Source: CAXBCP01 sp047638395
GTDB taxonomy: Bacteria > Pseudomonadota > Alphaproteobacteria > MPNO01 > UBA830
Assembly (NCBI GenBank): GCA_047638395.1
Contig: JBLIMV010000003.1
Span: 1-64,000, forward strand
Direction: 5' to 3'
DNA: 64,000 nucleotides
Part shown: positions 35,172 to 44,124 of the stretch, one piece after another
Numbering within the stretch: position 1 is the first letter of the stretch
Layout of the letters: the number at the start of each line of letters is the position of its first letter
Position numbers and translations under genes: made by a program
The notes under the pieces: generated by a model
What the model was told of the DNA's origin: nothing
The model's input: the letters and a program-made list of their open reading frames with translations, nothing else
Databases searched by the model: none

Positions 35172-35729
35172 TTGACAATAGTTCGACACTTCATCCGCTA
35201 CCTGGCTGCAATCGCGCTCTTCGCGTCGGTTCCGCATGCGCCGGGCTATGCCATAGCGGTATCGGACGAAGATCGTGTCAAAGCGGCCTTCGTCTTTAAC
35301 TTCATCAAGTTCGTCGAATGGCCGGAGGAATCCTTCAAAAATTCAAACGCATCGCTGAACGTTTGCGTGTGGGGCAGCAAAACCGATGCCGCGTCAATGA
35401 TGGGGCTGCATCAAAAAACGGCGAAACAGCGAACATTGAAGGTCATCGCCGTCAATCGCACCGCGGAACTGGGCCAATGCCACGTTCTGTTCTTGACCCG
35501 GAACAACCGGGGTTCCTTCAAAGATGTACTTCGTTCGATTGCGCACAAGAAAATCCTGAGCGTCAGCGACATTACCGATTTCGCGAGAAACGGGGGTTTG
35601 ATCGGCCTGTTCAAGTCGGATGACCAGATGCGCTTCGCCATCAACGTCGAAGCAACCCAGCGATCAGGGCTCAGAATGAGTTCCCAGCTTCTAAAATTCG
35701 GCACGATTGTCTCTGGTGGAGGCGACTGA
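35172..35729 (+). CDS. YfiR-like (DUF4154) periplasmic protein
   Basis: 185 residues starting at TTG 35172 (no in-frame ATG serves). A signal anchor (HFIRYLAAIALFASVPHAPG) is followed by the DUF4154 core: VKAAFVFNFIKFVEWPEESF, LNVCVWGSKTDA, QCHVLFLTRNNRG and ILSVSDITDFARNGGLIGLF, ending GLRMSSQLLKFGTIV. In Pseudomonas, YfiR binds the periplasmic part of the diguanylate cyclase YfiN and inhibits it. Here the downstream neighbour is a membrane hybrid kinase, three bases away, which is the probable partner. Two cysteines may bond. Confidence 0.88.
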   Translation: MTIVRHFIRYLAAIALFASVPHAPGYAIAVSDEDRVKAAFVFNFIKFVEWPEESFKNSNASLNVCVWGSKTDAASMMGLHQKTAKQRTLKVIAVNRTAELGQCHVLFLTRNNRGSFKDVLRSIAHKKILSVSDITDFARNGGLIGLFKSDDQMRFAINVEATQRSGLRMSSQLLKFGTIVSGGGD

Positions 35730-35731
35730 TC

Positions 35732-38542
35732 ATGCGAGACATCTCTGCCCTCAAAAATCTGTCGATCAAGCGCAAGCTTTTTGCCCTCTCCGTTTCGATC
35801 TCCGCGATCGGCCTGCTGCTATCGGCGGTCGCGTTCACCGTGCTGGACTATAAGAATCTAAAACAGCGGATTCTGGCCGATCATCAGAGACTTGTTTCGA
35901 TTGTCGCCGTCAACCTCGTCGCACCTCTCGCCTTCGTCGACCGAAGTGCCGCGCAAACGGTCATCAACGGTCTTTCCAGCGTCGCGTCCATCGACACCGC
36001 CGATATCCACGACCGAAACGGCGATGTTTTCGTGCATATGGGCAAGCCCGACATCGATAATATGCACCGGTCTTTTAGGGCGGTGACCGGGACCTTGGAC
36101 AAAACGGGTCATCAATATGCAAATGGCGGCTTGACGATCTGGGCGCCGGTCGAACTCGACGGCGAAATCATTGGTCAGGTTCACCTGACGGTCAATCTGA
36201 ATGAGCTACAGCGCCATTTAAAAAACAGCTTCGCGATTGGCGCGGCATTAACGCTGTTGCTCATTATTGTATCCGCACTGCTGGCGGCTGGAACAGCCAG
36301 CATGATTTCAAAACCGATCCAGGGGCTTACCCGACGGATGGGCCAGGTCACGAAGAATCAGGACTACTCCATCAGAATGCACGTGAATGCCGGTGATGAA
36401 GTCGGTCTTCTGGTCGCCGGCTTCAACTCGATGCTCGACAAAATCGAAGAACGGGATTCAGAACTCGACACTTACCGCCACCAGCTCGAACAGCTCGTCA
36501 CCGACCGGACCGCAGAGCTGGAAACCCGCAACCAGGAACTGCTGACCGCAAAAGTTACGGCTGAACGTGCGAGTGCGGCGAAATCCGAATTCCTCGCGAA
36601 CATGAGCCATGAAATCCGAACACCAATGAACGGCGTGCTGGGCATGGCCGAGCTGTTGAACGATACAGACCTGACCGACCGGCAACAGCGTTTCGTTCGT
36701 AATATCCGCAACAGCGGCGAGAACCTGTTGAATGTGATCAACGATATTCTCGATTTCTCCAAGATAGAGACCGGGAAATTTCAACTCGCGCCATCGGACT
36801 CAAATATACGCGACGCAATCGAGGAGCAGATGGATCTCCTCGTCCCGGCGGCCCACAAAAAGGGACTGGCCTGTGCCGTTTTTGTATCAGACGATGTACC
36901 GGACATGCTCAGAGGTGACTTTGGTCGAATTCGCCAGGTACTGACCAATCTGGTCGGTAACGCGATTAAGTTTACCGAGCACGGCGAGATTGCCGTCCGC
37001 CTTACCCCGGTCAGATCAGACGAAAATCAAATTCAGCTGAGGCTTGAGGTATCGGATACCGGCATCGGTATTGCGACGGCTGATCAAGCTCGCCTGTTCC
37101 AATCATTCGAGCAGGTAGACAGTTCCGCATCGCGCAAATTCGGTGGTACGGGACTCGGATTGTCGATCGCCCGGCATCTTGTCATCCTGATGGGTGGTGA
37201 TATCAGCGTTACCAGCGCGCCGGGCAAAGGCTCTACATTTGTCGCAGACATCGTGCTCGAGGTAACCGCGCCGGCGATGCCAGACAGTCCGAACACAGAT
37301 CCTGTTGAGGCGCTGCCCGCCGCCCCGGAAATACGTGTCCTGATGGTGGATCACAATGCCACCAACCGCGATATTATCCGCACCTATCTTGAAGACCGGC
37401 AAATCGACTGCGTATGTGTCGCCGATGCCGCATCGGCAATTGCTGAGCTTGGCACATCGAATGATTGTGACGAGACATTCGATGTCGTGATCACCGATAG
37501 AGCAATGCCCGGAACGAACGGTGTCGCGCTCAGCCGCCAGATAAGAGCCAGCGGCACAAACGCGGATGTCCCAATCATTCTATTATCCACAGACAACGTC
37601 GCGCCGGACGAAGTGGACCTGCCACAACAAGCCGACGGATATCTGGCAAAACCGGTTCATCGGTCCGAACTGTACGCTCGCCTGGCAGAGGTTCTGACCC
37701 CGCCGCCGACGCTACGGGCCATCGAGAGAAAAACTTCATCCCCTCCCGAGGTAAGCATTAAATTCGACGCCCAAATCCTGCTCGCCGAAGACAACGAAGT
37801 GAACCAGATCGTTGCAGCCGAACAATTGCAGGCGCTCGGCTGTCGTGTCGACATTGCCCAGAACGGCCGGGAAGCAGTCGATGCGTTCATTGCGCGACAC
37901 TATGACATCGTCCTGATGGACTGCCAGATGCCAGAGATGGATGGTTTTCAGGCGGTCGCAGCCATCCGGGAACATGAAACAGGCCAAAATTTACGCACGC
38001 CCGTCGTCGCACTGACCGCGCATGCATCGTCGGAAGATCGTGCAAAATGCCTGGCGGCCGGCATGGACGAGCATCTCTCGAAACCATTCAAACGCGAACA
38101 ACTCGTCGATTTGCTCCAATCATTGCTCGCGGAAGAAAAAAGCGTGCTCCAGCCCGGTCTTCGGGAAACACCGGAAGCATCAGAGATCGCCGGTCCGGAC
38201 CAATTGCTCGATCCATCGATTACCGATCCGTTACGGAACGGGAATCCGGGTCTTTGGAACCGGCTGGTTTCTGCATATCTGAGCTCCGCTGCACAGAAGA
38301 AGGTCGAGATGGTCCAGGGATTGTCAGAGGGCAACATTGACGCCGTCCGGATGGCAGCACATACGATGAAGGCATCGAGTGCCAATATGGGGGCCATGCG
38401 TTTGTCGGAGAAGTACCGCCAGCTGGAAAACGCCGCAGGTGCCACCGATCTCGACGCGATAAAAACGCTGCACCTGGACGCAGATGCGGAACTCGAAAGC
38501 GTTGTCTCTGTGCTCTCCGCCGAGCAGACGGCGGAAAGCTAA
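35732..38542 (+). CDS. Hybrid sensor histidine kinase with HAMP, two receivers and Hpt
   Basis: 936 residues. Two transmembrane helices flank a CHASE8-like periplasmic domain (LVSIVAVNLVAPLAFVDRSA). Then HAMP (about 190-250), a coiled coil, HisKA SHEIRTPMNGVLGMAELL with His293, and HATPase_c (NLVGNAIKFT; DTGIGI; GTGLGLSIAR). Receiver 1 has phospho-Asp about 589 (ITDRAMPG) but its acidic pair reads VDHN, so one acid is lost. Receiver 2 is intact (LLAEDNEVNQ; Asp730 in LMDCQMPEMDGF; SKPFKR). A C-terminal Hpt domain has His877 (AAHTMKAS). The phosphorelay could leave the protein through Hpt; no target gene is near. It is the last gene of the TonB-YfiR-kinase unit and ends seven bases from the convergent flavoprotein gene. 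Confidence 0.93.
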   Translation: MRDISALKNLSIKRKLFALSVSISAIGLLLSAVAFTVLDYKNLKQRILADHQRLVSIVAVNLVAPLAFVDRSAAQTVINGLSSVASIDTADIHDRNGDVFVHMGKPDIDNMHRSFRAVTGTLDKTGHQYANGGLTIWAPVELDGEIIGQVHLTVNLNELQRHLKNSFAIGAALTLLLIIVSALLAAGTASMISKPIQGLTRRMGQVTKNQDYSIRMHVNAGDEVGLLVAGFNSMLDKIEERDSELDTYRHQLEQLVTDRTAELETRNQELLTAKVTAERASAAKSEFLANMSHEIRTPMNGVLGMAELLNDTDLTDRQQRFVRNIRNSGENLLNVINDILDFSKIETGKFQLAPSDSNIRDAIEEQMDLLVPAAHKKGLACAVFVSDDVPDMLRGDFGRIRQVLTNLVGNAIKFTEHGEIAVRLTPVRSDENQIQLRLEVSDTGIGIATADQARLFQSFEQVDSSASRKFGGTGLGLSIARHLVILMGGDISVTSAPGKGSTFVADIVLEVTAPAMPDSPNTDPVEALPAAPEIRVLMVDHNATNRDIIRTYLEDRQIDCVCVADAASAIAELGTSNDCDETFDVVITDRAMPGTNGVALSRQIRASGTNADVPIILLSTDNVAPDEVDLPQQADGYLAKPVHRSELYARLAEVLTPPPTLRAIERKTSSPPEVSIKFDAQILLAEDNEVNQIVAAEQLQALGCRVDIAQNGREAVDAFIARHYDIVLMDCQMPEMDGFQAVAAIREHETGQNLRTPVVALTAHASSEDRAKCLAAGMDEHLSKPFKREQLVDLLQSLLAEEKSVLQPGLRETPEASEIAGPDQLLDPSITDPLRNGNPGLWNRLVSAYLSSAAQKKVEMVQGLSEGNIDAVRMAAHTMKASSANMGAMRLSEKYRQLENAAGATDLDAIKTLHLDADAELESVVSVLSAEQTAES

Positions 38543-38549
38543 AGACCGG

Positions 38550-39938
38550 TTATCCGGCCGCGGCCGCTATCTCCTGCCCGGCGACCCGCCCGATACCGAA
38601 GGCCTTGATCAGTCCACCGACATACCCGGCATTGGGGCCACCTTCGAGCCCACCGACCGCAGAGCCGGCAGCGTACAGACCGGGGATCGGCGCGCCGGTC
38701 GTATCCAGCACCCTCGCCCGACCATCGACGGCGACACCGCCAGATGTCACCGTAATCCCGGCGCAAAGCGGGATCGCATAATACGGCGCCTTTTCAAACA
38801 TGTGTGCGGGATAGGTCATCGTTGTCCGTGCCGGACTGAGTGCCGGCGCGCTGCCCGCCCGGACCATACCGTTGAACTCCTCGATCGTCGTGGTAAGCCC
38901 GGCAATGTCCAGATCAGCCTTCACCGCCAGTTCCGCCAACGTGTCGGCCTGCAGCACCGTGCCGCCATTCTCGATCAATGATGGGTTGGGCGGCACGATG
39001 TCGTTCTCTTTCGCATCTTCCCAGACCGATGAATCGAAAACCGCGGTCGCCGACAGCGGGTCTGCCAGTCCGGCAATGGCATTGGTGACGTATATGCCAC
39101 CGAGGCCTTCGTCACAAAACCGGCTGCCATCGGATGTGACGACCATCCCCTTGGCGCAAATCACATCAAGCTGCGGATAAGGCCAGAGGTTTTCATTTGT
39201 CAGCGCATCGCGGCTGAGTACATGACCGTAAAATTTGTCGAGCCCGACGAGTGCAGCCCCGATATCGGCCGCCATCCGCAACCCGTCGCCCCTGCCCGTC
39301 TCTGTATTGCGTTGGCGAACTTTTTCCGGGTCCGCGGTTATGTGCTGACCGATCAGCTCGCGGTCTGCCTGAAAGCCACCATCGGCAATGACAACCGCTT
39401 TTGCCGCAATCCGCTCGCCATCCTCGAGAACGACGCCGATGACAGTGCCATCCTCTGTCAGGATGCTCGTTACCCGGGCGCCCCGGCGCAATTCGCCTCC
39501 CCGCTCAGCGAGCTTTTCGCCCAGTGCTTGCAGGAACAAATGGGGGCCGCTGTTCTCCCAGTCGAGCCCGGCGCGCATGGCCCGCCCCGGGGCCATCATC
39601 GGCATTCCCCACGATCGGCGCGGATGCTGAAGGAATTCACTTCCCTCTTCACGCATCCAGTCGATCGTCGCCTGGGCGTTGTCAGCGACTGCCCGCGCGA
39701 TATCTTCGCGCGCCGCGCCGCCGGTAACATCCATGATCGCCCTATATAGGTCTTCTGCCGGTTCTTCCGGGCCGTGAAACGCCACATGGAGCGCACCGGT
39801 GGCGACGCGTGAATTACACATATAAAGATCGTCGGTACCGGCTTCGAGCACCACTGGTCGCGCGCCGCCCAGGGCTGCATGATTAGCTGCCGTAAGGCCA
39901 GCAAACCCGCCGCCGATTATCGCTACATCGAATGTCAT
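38550..39938 (-). CDS. FAD-dependent fumarate reductase/tricarballylate dehydrogenase-like protein
   Basis: 462 residues, soluble. The FAD motif is VAIIGGGFAGLTAANHAALG at the N-terminus, followed by an acidic ADP-ribose contact (VLEAGT), a central TGRGDGLRMAADIGA region, FCDEGLGG and a C-terminal GLYAAGSAVGGLEGGPNAGY. The pattern is that of flavocytochrome/TcuA-type dehydrogenases acting on small dicarboxylates or tricarboxylates, and it also fits 3-oxosteroid dehydrogenases. Lying last in the TRAP operon it probably oxidises or reduces the imported acid. The transporter-enzyme link is an inference from order and spacing. Confidence 0.85.
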   Translation of the reverse strand: MTFDVAIIGGGFAGLTAANHAALGGARPVVLEAGTDDLYMCNSRVATGALHVAFHGPEEPAEDLYRAIMDVTGGAAREDIARAVADNAQATIDWMREEGSEFLQHPRRSWGMPMMAPGRAMRAGLDWENSGPHLFLQALGEKLAERGGELRRGARVTSILTEDGTVIGVVLEDGERIAAKAVVIADGGFQADRELIGQHITADPEKVRQRNTETGRGDGLRMAADIGAALVGLDKFYGHVLSRDALTNENLWPYPQLDVICAKGMVVTSDGSRFCDEGLGGIYVTNAIAGLADPLSATAVFDSSVWEDAKENDIVPPNPSLIENGGTVLQADTLAELAVKADLDIAGLTTTIEEFNGMVRAGSAPALSPARTTMTYPAHMFEKAPYYAIPLCAGITVTSGGVAVDGRARVLDTTGAPIPGLYAAGSAVGGLEGGPNAGYVGGLIKAFGIGRVAGQEIAAAAG

Positions 39939-39974
39939 CGTCCCAGGCCTTTACTGCTCGGTCTATCTATCCGG

Positions 39975-41267
39975 TCAGCTTAGTACAGAGGGCAGGAACA
40001 AGGCGATACCCGGGAAGAAAACAACCAGCAGCAGCCGGAAGATATCTGCGGCGAAGAACGGAATGATACCTTTGAAGATGGTCGAGAGCGCCACATCGGG
40101 CAGCATCGATTTCAACACAAACACATTGAGCCCGATGGGCGGCGTGATCAGGCTGATCTCCACCACCATCACCATCACAATACCGAACCAGACCAGATCG
40201 AAGCCAAGGCCGTCTACGATGGGCACAAAGATCGGAACGGTCAGGAAGATCATCGCCAGGCCTTCGATCACCGTGCCCAGAATGATATAGAATCCGAGAA
40301 TGATCAGGATCACGACGATGGGCGCCAGCGACAGCGTCTCGATCCACGCGACCATGCCCGCCGACAGACCCGACAGAATGACGAAGCTGTTCAGTACCAG
40401 CGCCCCGATGATAATCGTGAAGATCAGCGCGGTCGTATGCGCTGCTTCGAGAATGGCATCGAACATGATCCGCCACGTCATCCGCCGCCGGCCGATGGCG
40501 AAGGCCAGCGCGCCGATGGCGCCGATACCGCCGGCTTCGTTGGGCGTAAATACGCCGAACGAAATACCGCCCAGGATCAGCAGGAACAGCGCAAGCACGG
40601 CCCAGACCCGGTACAACGACCGCCAGCGATCGGGCCAACTCGTGTGCGCGCCAGGCGGACAGTCTTCGGGACGGACACGCGCCAGGATGGCGATCACACC
40701 CATATAAACCGCAATCGTCAGAACACCGGGAAGAATGCCGGCGATAAACAGCTCGGCAATGCTCTCCTCGGTTAGAATTCCATAGACGATGAGCGCCGCG
40801 CTCGGCGGTATCAGAAATCCCATCGTGCCGCCGGCCGCGACTGTGCCGGCAGCAATGCTGTCGGCATACTTAAACCGCCGCATCGACGGCACAGCGACCT
40901 TGGCCATCGTCGCCGCCGTCGCGGCAGACGAGCCCGATATCGCCGAAAATCCGCCACAGGCCGCAACAGTCGCCAGCGCGAGGCCGCCTTTCAGATGTCC
41001 AAACCACGCATTCGCGCAATCGTACAGATCATCCGAGAGCGCCGCCCGGTAGACGAACGTGCCCATCAGCAGAAACATCGGGAGGACGGCAAAATTCGTG
41101 TTCAGCGTCACGTCGATAATCTGCTGGCTGACGGTTTCCATCGCCGGTTCCCACCCGCGCAGAATGCCGACGCCGACAAACCCGGTCAGCAGCATGGACA
41201 GACCGAGCGGAAACCCGAGAAACGCCAATGCGAGCAGCGCGGCAAATCCGATCAGCGCGGTCAGCAT
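39975..41267 (-). CDS. dctM: TRAP transporter large membrane subunit DctM
   Basis: 430 residues from MLTALIGFAALLALAF (ATG 41267), about 12 helices. Family signatures: GFSAISGSSAATAATMAKVA, GTVAAGGTMGFLIPPSAALI, FTPNEAGGIGAIGA and the C-terminal ISLITPPIGLNVFVLKSM. It overlaps the dctQ end by seven bases, which is usual in TRAP operons. It imports a C4-dicarboxylate-like or other carboxylate, driven by Na+. Confidence 0.95.
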   Translation of the reverse strand: MLTALIGFAALLALAFLGFPLGLSMLLTGFVGVGILRGWEPAMETVSQQIIDVTLNTNFAVLPMFLLMGTFVYRAALSDDLYDCANAWFGHLKGGLALATVAACGGFSAISGSSAATAATMAKVAVPSMRRFKYADSIAAGTVAAGGTMGFLIPPSAALIVYGILTEESIAELFIAGILPGVLTIAVYMGVIAILARVRPEDCPPGAHTSWPDRWRSLYRVWAVLALFLLILGGISFGVFTPNEAGGIGAIGALAFAIGRRRMTWRIMFDAILEAAHTTALIFTIIIGALVLNSFVILSGLSAGMVAWIETLSLAPIVVILIILGFYIILGTVIEGLAMIFLTVPIFVPIVDGLGFDLVWFGIVMVMVVEISLITPPIGLNVFVLKSMLPDVALSTIFKGIIPFFAADIFRLLLVVFFPGIALFLPSVLS

Positions 41268-41749
41268 ATATTGGTCTTCTCGATATCTTCGACCGGCCGG
41301 CGCAGCCCTTTGATCGTAATGATAATCATGCCGACAGCCGTAAATGCGCAGATAGCGGCCATGACCAGCAGCAGCGGCACCCGGGTAATCTCGAGATTCT
41401 CGGTCACGAAGTCGTTCGCCCATTCATCAATCGCGGCCGCATAGAGGCGTTCAGCCATGAAGCCGGCCATCGCCGCAGTGCCGAGACGCACAGCCACCTG
41501 CCGCACACGACGCGCCCCACCACGAATAAAGCCGTCGAACAGATCGACCGTGATATGGCGTTCCTGAAAGGTGACCAGCGGGAATGCGCCAATCATGGCA
41601 ATACCGAGGATCAGCCCGACGATCTCAAACGCGCCGGGGATGGGGGCATTGAAGAAATACCTGCCGATGACATCGACAAAGGTCAGCACCGCCATTCCAA
41701 AGACGGCGATGGCGACAGCGACCAGGGCGAGAAGTTTCAATTTTGCCAT
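41261..41749 (-). CDS. dctQ: TRAP transporter small membrane subunit DctQ
   Basis: 162 residues, four helices. Marks: MAVLTFVDVIGRYFFNAPIP, GAFEIVGLILGIAMIGAFPL, TFQERHITVDLF and a C-terminal cytoplasmic segment RRPVEDIEK. It joins DctM in the membrane complex. A 71-base spacer separates it from the binding-protein gene and carries two copies of CCCCGAAAGG, of unknown meaning. Confidence 0.92.
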   Translation of the reverse strand: MAKLKLLALVAVAIAVFGMAVLTFVDVIGRYFFNAPIPGAFEIVGLILGIAMIGAFPLVTFQERHITVDLFDGFIRGGARRVRQVAVRLGTAAMAGFMAERLYAAAIDEWANDFVTENLEITRVPLLLVMAAICAFTAVGMIIITIKGLRRPVEDIEKTNIC

Positions 41750-41820
41750 CAGCGGAACTGCCGGTCACCCCGAAAGGCAGCCGGCCTCCTGCAATCAGTC
41801 ATAAGACCGACCCCGAAAGG

Positions 41821-42852
41821 CTATTTGGCCTGCGCCCTGAAAAATGCGAGGGCCGCCTTGCCGTCAACACCCCGGGATTTCGCGGTCTTGATCCAGTCTG
41901 CGGTGTAGTGGGCTGACATCGCCTTCATGTCTTTGACGAAAGCGGGGCTCGCCTTGTGAAATTTGATCCCCTTCTTCATCGCGACCTGCTGGATCTTTTT
42001 GTCGAGCAAATCCGTCTTGCCACCGGCATTAAGGGCAATGCGTTCACCGGAAACCGACGTGATCGCCGCCTTGTCGGCTTTTGACAGACGCTTCCACTTT
42101 TTCTGATTCAGCAGGAGCGAGAACGTCACCGCGTGCAGACCCTCAGGAATCAGCGTCGCATGTTTGATGTACGGCATCGTCTTGAATGCCGCGAGTGTGT
42201 AGGTCGATGTCGTCGTCCCGTTCACGATCCCCTTGGAAACGACGTTGAACATTTTCACGCCCGGTACCGACACCACGACCGCGCCGAATTCGGACATCAT
42301 GCGGTTCGGCATGCCCGCAATCGACCACATCTTTTCATTCTTCAGATCGGCAAGCGATAAGATCGGTTTGGAGCCGTGATAGAAATTCGCGCCCGACAGG
42401 GTCCATAGCCCAAGCAGCTTCATGCCTTTGTATTCGTTCGCCTTGGCAAAAAACTTCTGCTGTGTCCGCCAGAGGCCGACACTCCGGTCCTTGGCCTTTT
42501 CTCCCAGAAACGGGAGCTGTGCCATCGGCGGCAGCTTCAGACGGTTACGTTCAAAGATATTGGCAAGCATCGCGACATCGGCAATCCCCTTGGACACCAT
42601 GTTCCACTGCTTTGGCGGCGGCGCCAGCGACGCGGTTGTGAAGTCGACCTTGACACGGCCCTTCGTCGCCTTGGCAACGTCAGCCGCCCAAGGTTTGAAC
42701 ATCCCGGTATGGAAGGGGTGTTTGACCGGCACAAACAGATTGAACAGGAATTTTGTCTCCGCCGCGGCCGGGGCGGAAATGCTCATCATCGACATCGCGA
42801 CTGCAGCTGCCGAAAGGCCGGTGATCGAAATTTTGCGAAGATTGGTATTCAT
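41821..42852 (-). CDS. dctP: TRAP transporter periplasmic binding protein DctP
   Basis: 343 residues. Signal peptide with AVAMSMMSISAPAAAE. The DctP fold is visible: KFLFNLFVPVKHPFHTGMFK, VAKATKGRVKVDF, GLWTLSGANFYHGSKPILSL, DLKNEKMWSIAGMPNRMMSEFGA (the family arginine area reads PNRMM) and a KTMPYIKHAT segment. The sequence is distant from the classical C4-dicarboxylate receptors, so the ligand is open. It heads the P-Q-M-flavoprotein operon. Confidence 0.92.
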   Translation of the reverse strand: MNTNLRKISITGLSAAAVAMSMMSISAPAAAETKFLFNLFVPVKHPFHTGMFKPWAADVAKATKGRVKVDFTTASLAPPPKQWNMVSKGIADVAMLANIFERNRLKLPPMAQLPFLGEKAKDRSVGLWRTQQKFFAKANEYKGMKLLGLWTLSGANFYHGSKPILSLADLKNEKMWSIAGMPNRMMSEFGAVVVSVPGVKMFNVVSKGIVNGTTTSTYTLAAFKTMPYIKHATLIPEGLHAVTFSLLLNQKKWKRLSKADKAAITSVSGERIALNAGGKTDLLDKKIQQVAMKKGIKFHKASPAFVKDMKAMSAHYTADWIKTAKSRGVDGKAALAFFRAQAK

Positions 42853-42948
42853 GACGTTCTCCCCGTATTTTTATGGATAGTCTTTCGAGGTGCCGTCGCA
42901 GGCATTTTCCCGCGTTCGGTCGATGCCCAAAAGTGTACCCTGCCAATT

Positions 42949-42969
42949 CAAAATATCGAAATTATTTTG
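42949..42969. promoter_or_regulatory. Inverted repeat in the dctP/VOC divergent spacer
   Basis: CAAAATA (42949-42955) and TATTTTG (42963-42969) pair exactly around TCGAAAT. The spacing of half sites fits a dimeric regulator of either gene. No regulator gene is adjacent. Confidence 0.35.
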
Positions 42970-43009
42970 GTATGGCCGTCGAAATCGAGATAACTGAGGA
43001 AATGCAGCG

Positions 43010-43408
43010 ATGATCACAACCAGGGGCCTGGCCCATTTCACCCTCCCCGTCACCGATACCGTCCGCAGCATGTCGTTCTATACCGAGATACTCGGCATGA
43101 CGCCGATACAGGTAAATCATGATCGCGGGATGGTGTTTCTGGATTGTGGCGGAGACTGCCTGATCCTTTCCAGATCGGACGCGAAGATAAACCCGGACGA
43201 CCACGACGTGCATCACGCCTTTATCGTGGATGCGGAAGACTACGAGAGCGCCAAACAGGACCTGGCCGCCAATGGCGTCGATGTGTTCTTCGAGGAAGAC
43301 CGCCAGGGCGGTGCCGTAAACGGGCCGCGCGCCTATTTTCATGACCCGGACGGCAACGTGCTCGAGATCATCAATCTGACGAGCTACAAGGGCGACCCCG
43401 CCGGATAA
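43010..43408 (+). CDS. VOC-fold (glyoxalase/dioxygenase family) protein
   Basis: 132 residues, one vicinal-oxygen-chelate module pair. Metal positions: the first His in GLAHFTLPVTD, then VHHAFIV and FHDPDGNVLEIIN with the final Glu. The pattern also fits fosfomycin-resistance and glyoxalase I relatives; the substrate is unknown. The start ATG 43010 follows ACTGAGGAAATGCAGCG, a moderate ribosome-binding site. It is divergent from the TRAP operon and is followed by a terminator-like hairpin. Confidence 0.88.
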   Translation: MITTRGLAHFTLPVTDTVRSMSFYTEILGMTPIQVNHDRGMVFLDCGGDCLILSRSDAKINPDDHDVHHAFIVDAEDYESAKQDLAANGVDVFFEEDRQGGAVNGPRAYFHDPDGNVLEIINLTSYKGDPAG

Positions 43409-43719
43409 AGCGGGCCAAAAACTGGCCGTATTCTGGCCCGTTTTTGTCCCGTTTCGGGCAAAACTGCACACAGGGCTGGGGGTATCTCAGCCATCCACAG
43501 GCAGGGGCTTGGCGATTCGGCTCTATTGCGGTGCAATAACAACAGGTTACGAAAGCTTATCCCCAAGCACAGCTTTCCACAGGAAATTTGCGGAAAACCG
43601 CAGATTCCGGTTGCTCTCGGAGCCCGCCCATATATAGTAGTCACCAGTTTGTAACATACTGCATATTGCGTATGTAGTACGGGTTGGCACAAAAGTTAAG
43701 TTACAAGGAGGGGAAAGTG
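43409..43719. promoter_or_regulatory. gcrA upstream region with DnaA-box-like and GANTC sites
   Basis: DnaA-box-like sequences TTATCCCCA (43557-43565), CTTTCCACA (43573-43581) and CCATCCACA (43491-43499) each differ from TTATNCACA or TTTTCCACA by one or two bases. GATTC, a CcrM-type GANTC site, occurs at 43514-43518 and 43603-43607. In Caulobacter DnaA drives gcrA transcription and GANTC methylation affects cell-cycle promoters; the parallel here is an inference. Confidence 0.5.
43411..43446 (+). terminator. Intrinsic terminator of the VOC gene
   Basis: CGGGCCA (43411-43417) pairs with TGGCCCG (43434-43440), then TTTTTG. It begins three bases after the stop. Confidence 0.65.
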
Positions 43720-44097
43720 ATGCAGTGGAGTCCCGAACGAGTCGAGACACTCACGCGTCTTTGGGCAGAAGGTCTTTCGGCGCGGCAAATAGCCGAGAAG
43801 CTTGGTGGCGGAGTCACGCGAAATGCCGTTATCGGCAAGGCACACCGGCTTAATTTACAGCGTGGCACAGAAATTCCGAAGAAGGAGCCGGAGCCGGAGC
43901 CCGTAATCTTCGAGGAACCCGTTTTTCATCACCCGTCAGCGGATGTGGAAACATGGATGTGCCGCTGGCCCAGTGATGAGGCGGGCAAGTTCGGTCTGCA
44001 CATCTGCGGCAAGACGAACCAGCCGGGCCGGCATTACTGTGCCGAACATTGCACGGCACATTATCTGCTGCGTCGACGCGCGACGGTCGCCGCATAG
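43720..44097 (+). CDS. gcrA: Cell-cycle regulator GcrA
   Basis: A 125-residue GcrA, shorter than the Caulobacter protein. ATG 43720 follows AAGGAGGGGAAAGTG, an ideal ribosome-binding site. The N-terminal DNA-binding part is MQWSPERVETLTRLWAEGLS, with ARQIAEKLGGGVTRNAVIGK. A Glu/Pro-rich linker leads to a C-terminal sigma-contact domain CRWPSDEAGKFGLHICGKTN, ending with HYCAEHCTAHYL. In alphaproteobacteria GcrA binds GANTC-methylated promoters and RNA polymerase to drive S-phase genes. It is a monocistronic gene closed by a strong terminator. Confidence 0.97.
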   Translation: MQWSPERVETLTRLWAEGLSARQIAEKLGGGVTRNAVIGKAHRLNLQRGTEIPKKEPEPEPVIFEEPVFHHPSADVETWMCRWPSDEAGKFGLHICGKTNQPGRHYCAEHCTAHYLLRRRATVAA

Positions 44098-44124
44098 GGC
44101 ACAGGTTCACATAAGCTATCCGAC

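Noticed and set aside
41764..41825. Direct repeats CCCCGAAAGG between dctQ and dctP as a mobile element mark
   Set aside because: Two 10-base copies in a GC-rich spacer can arise by chance, and no other element feature is present.
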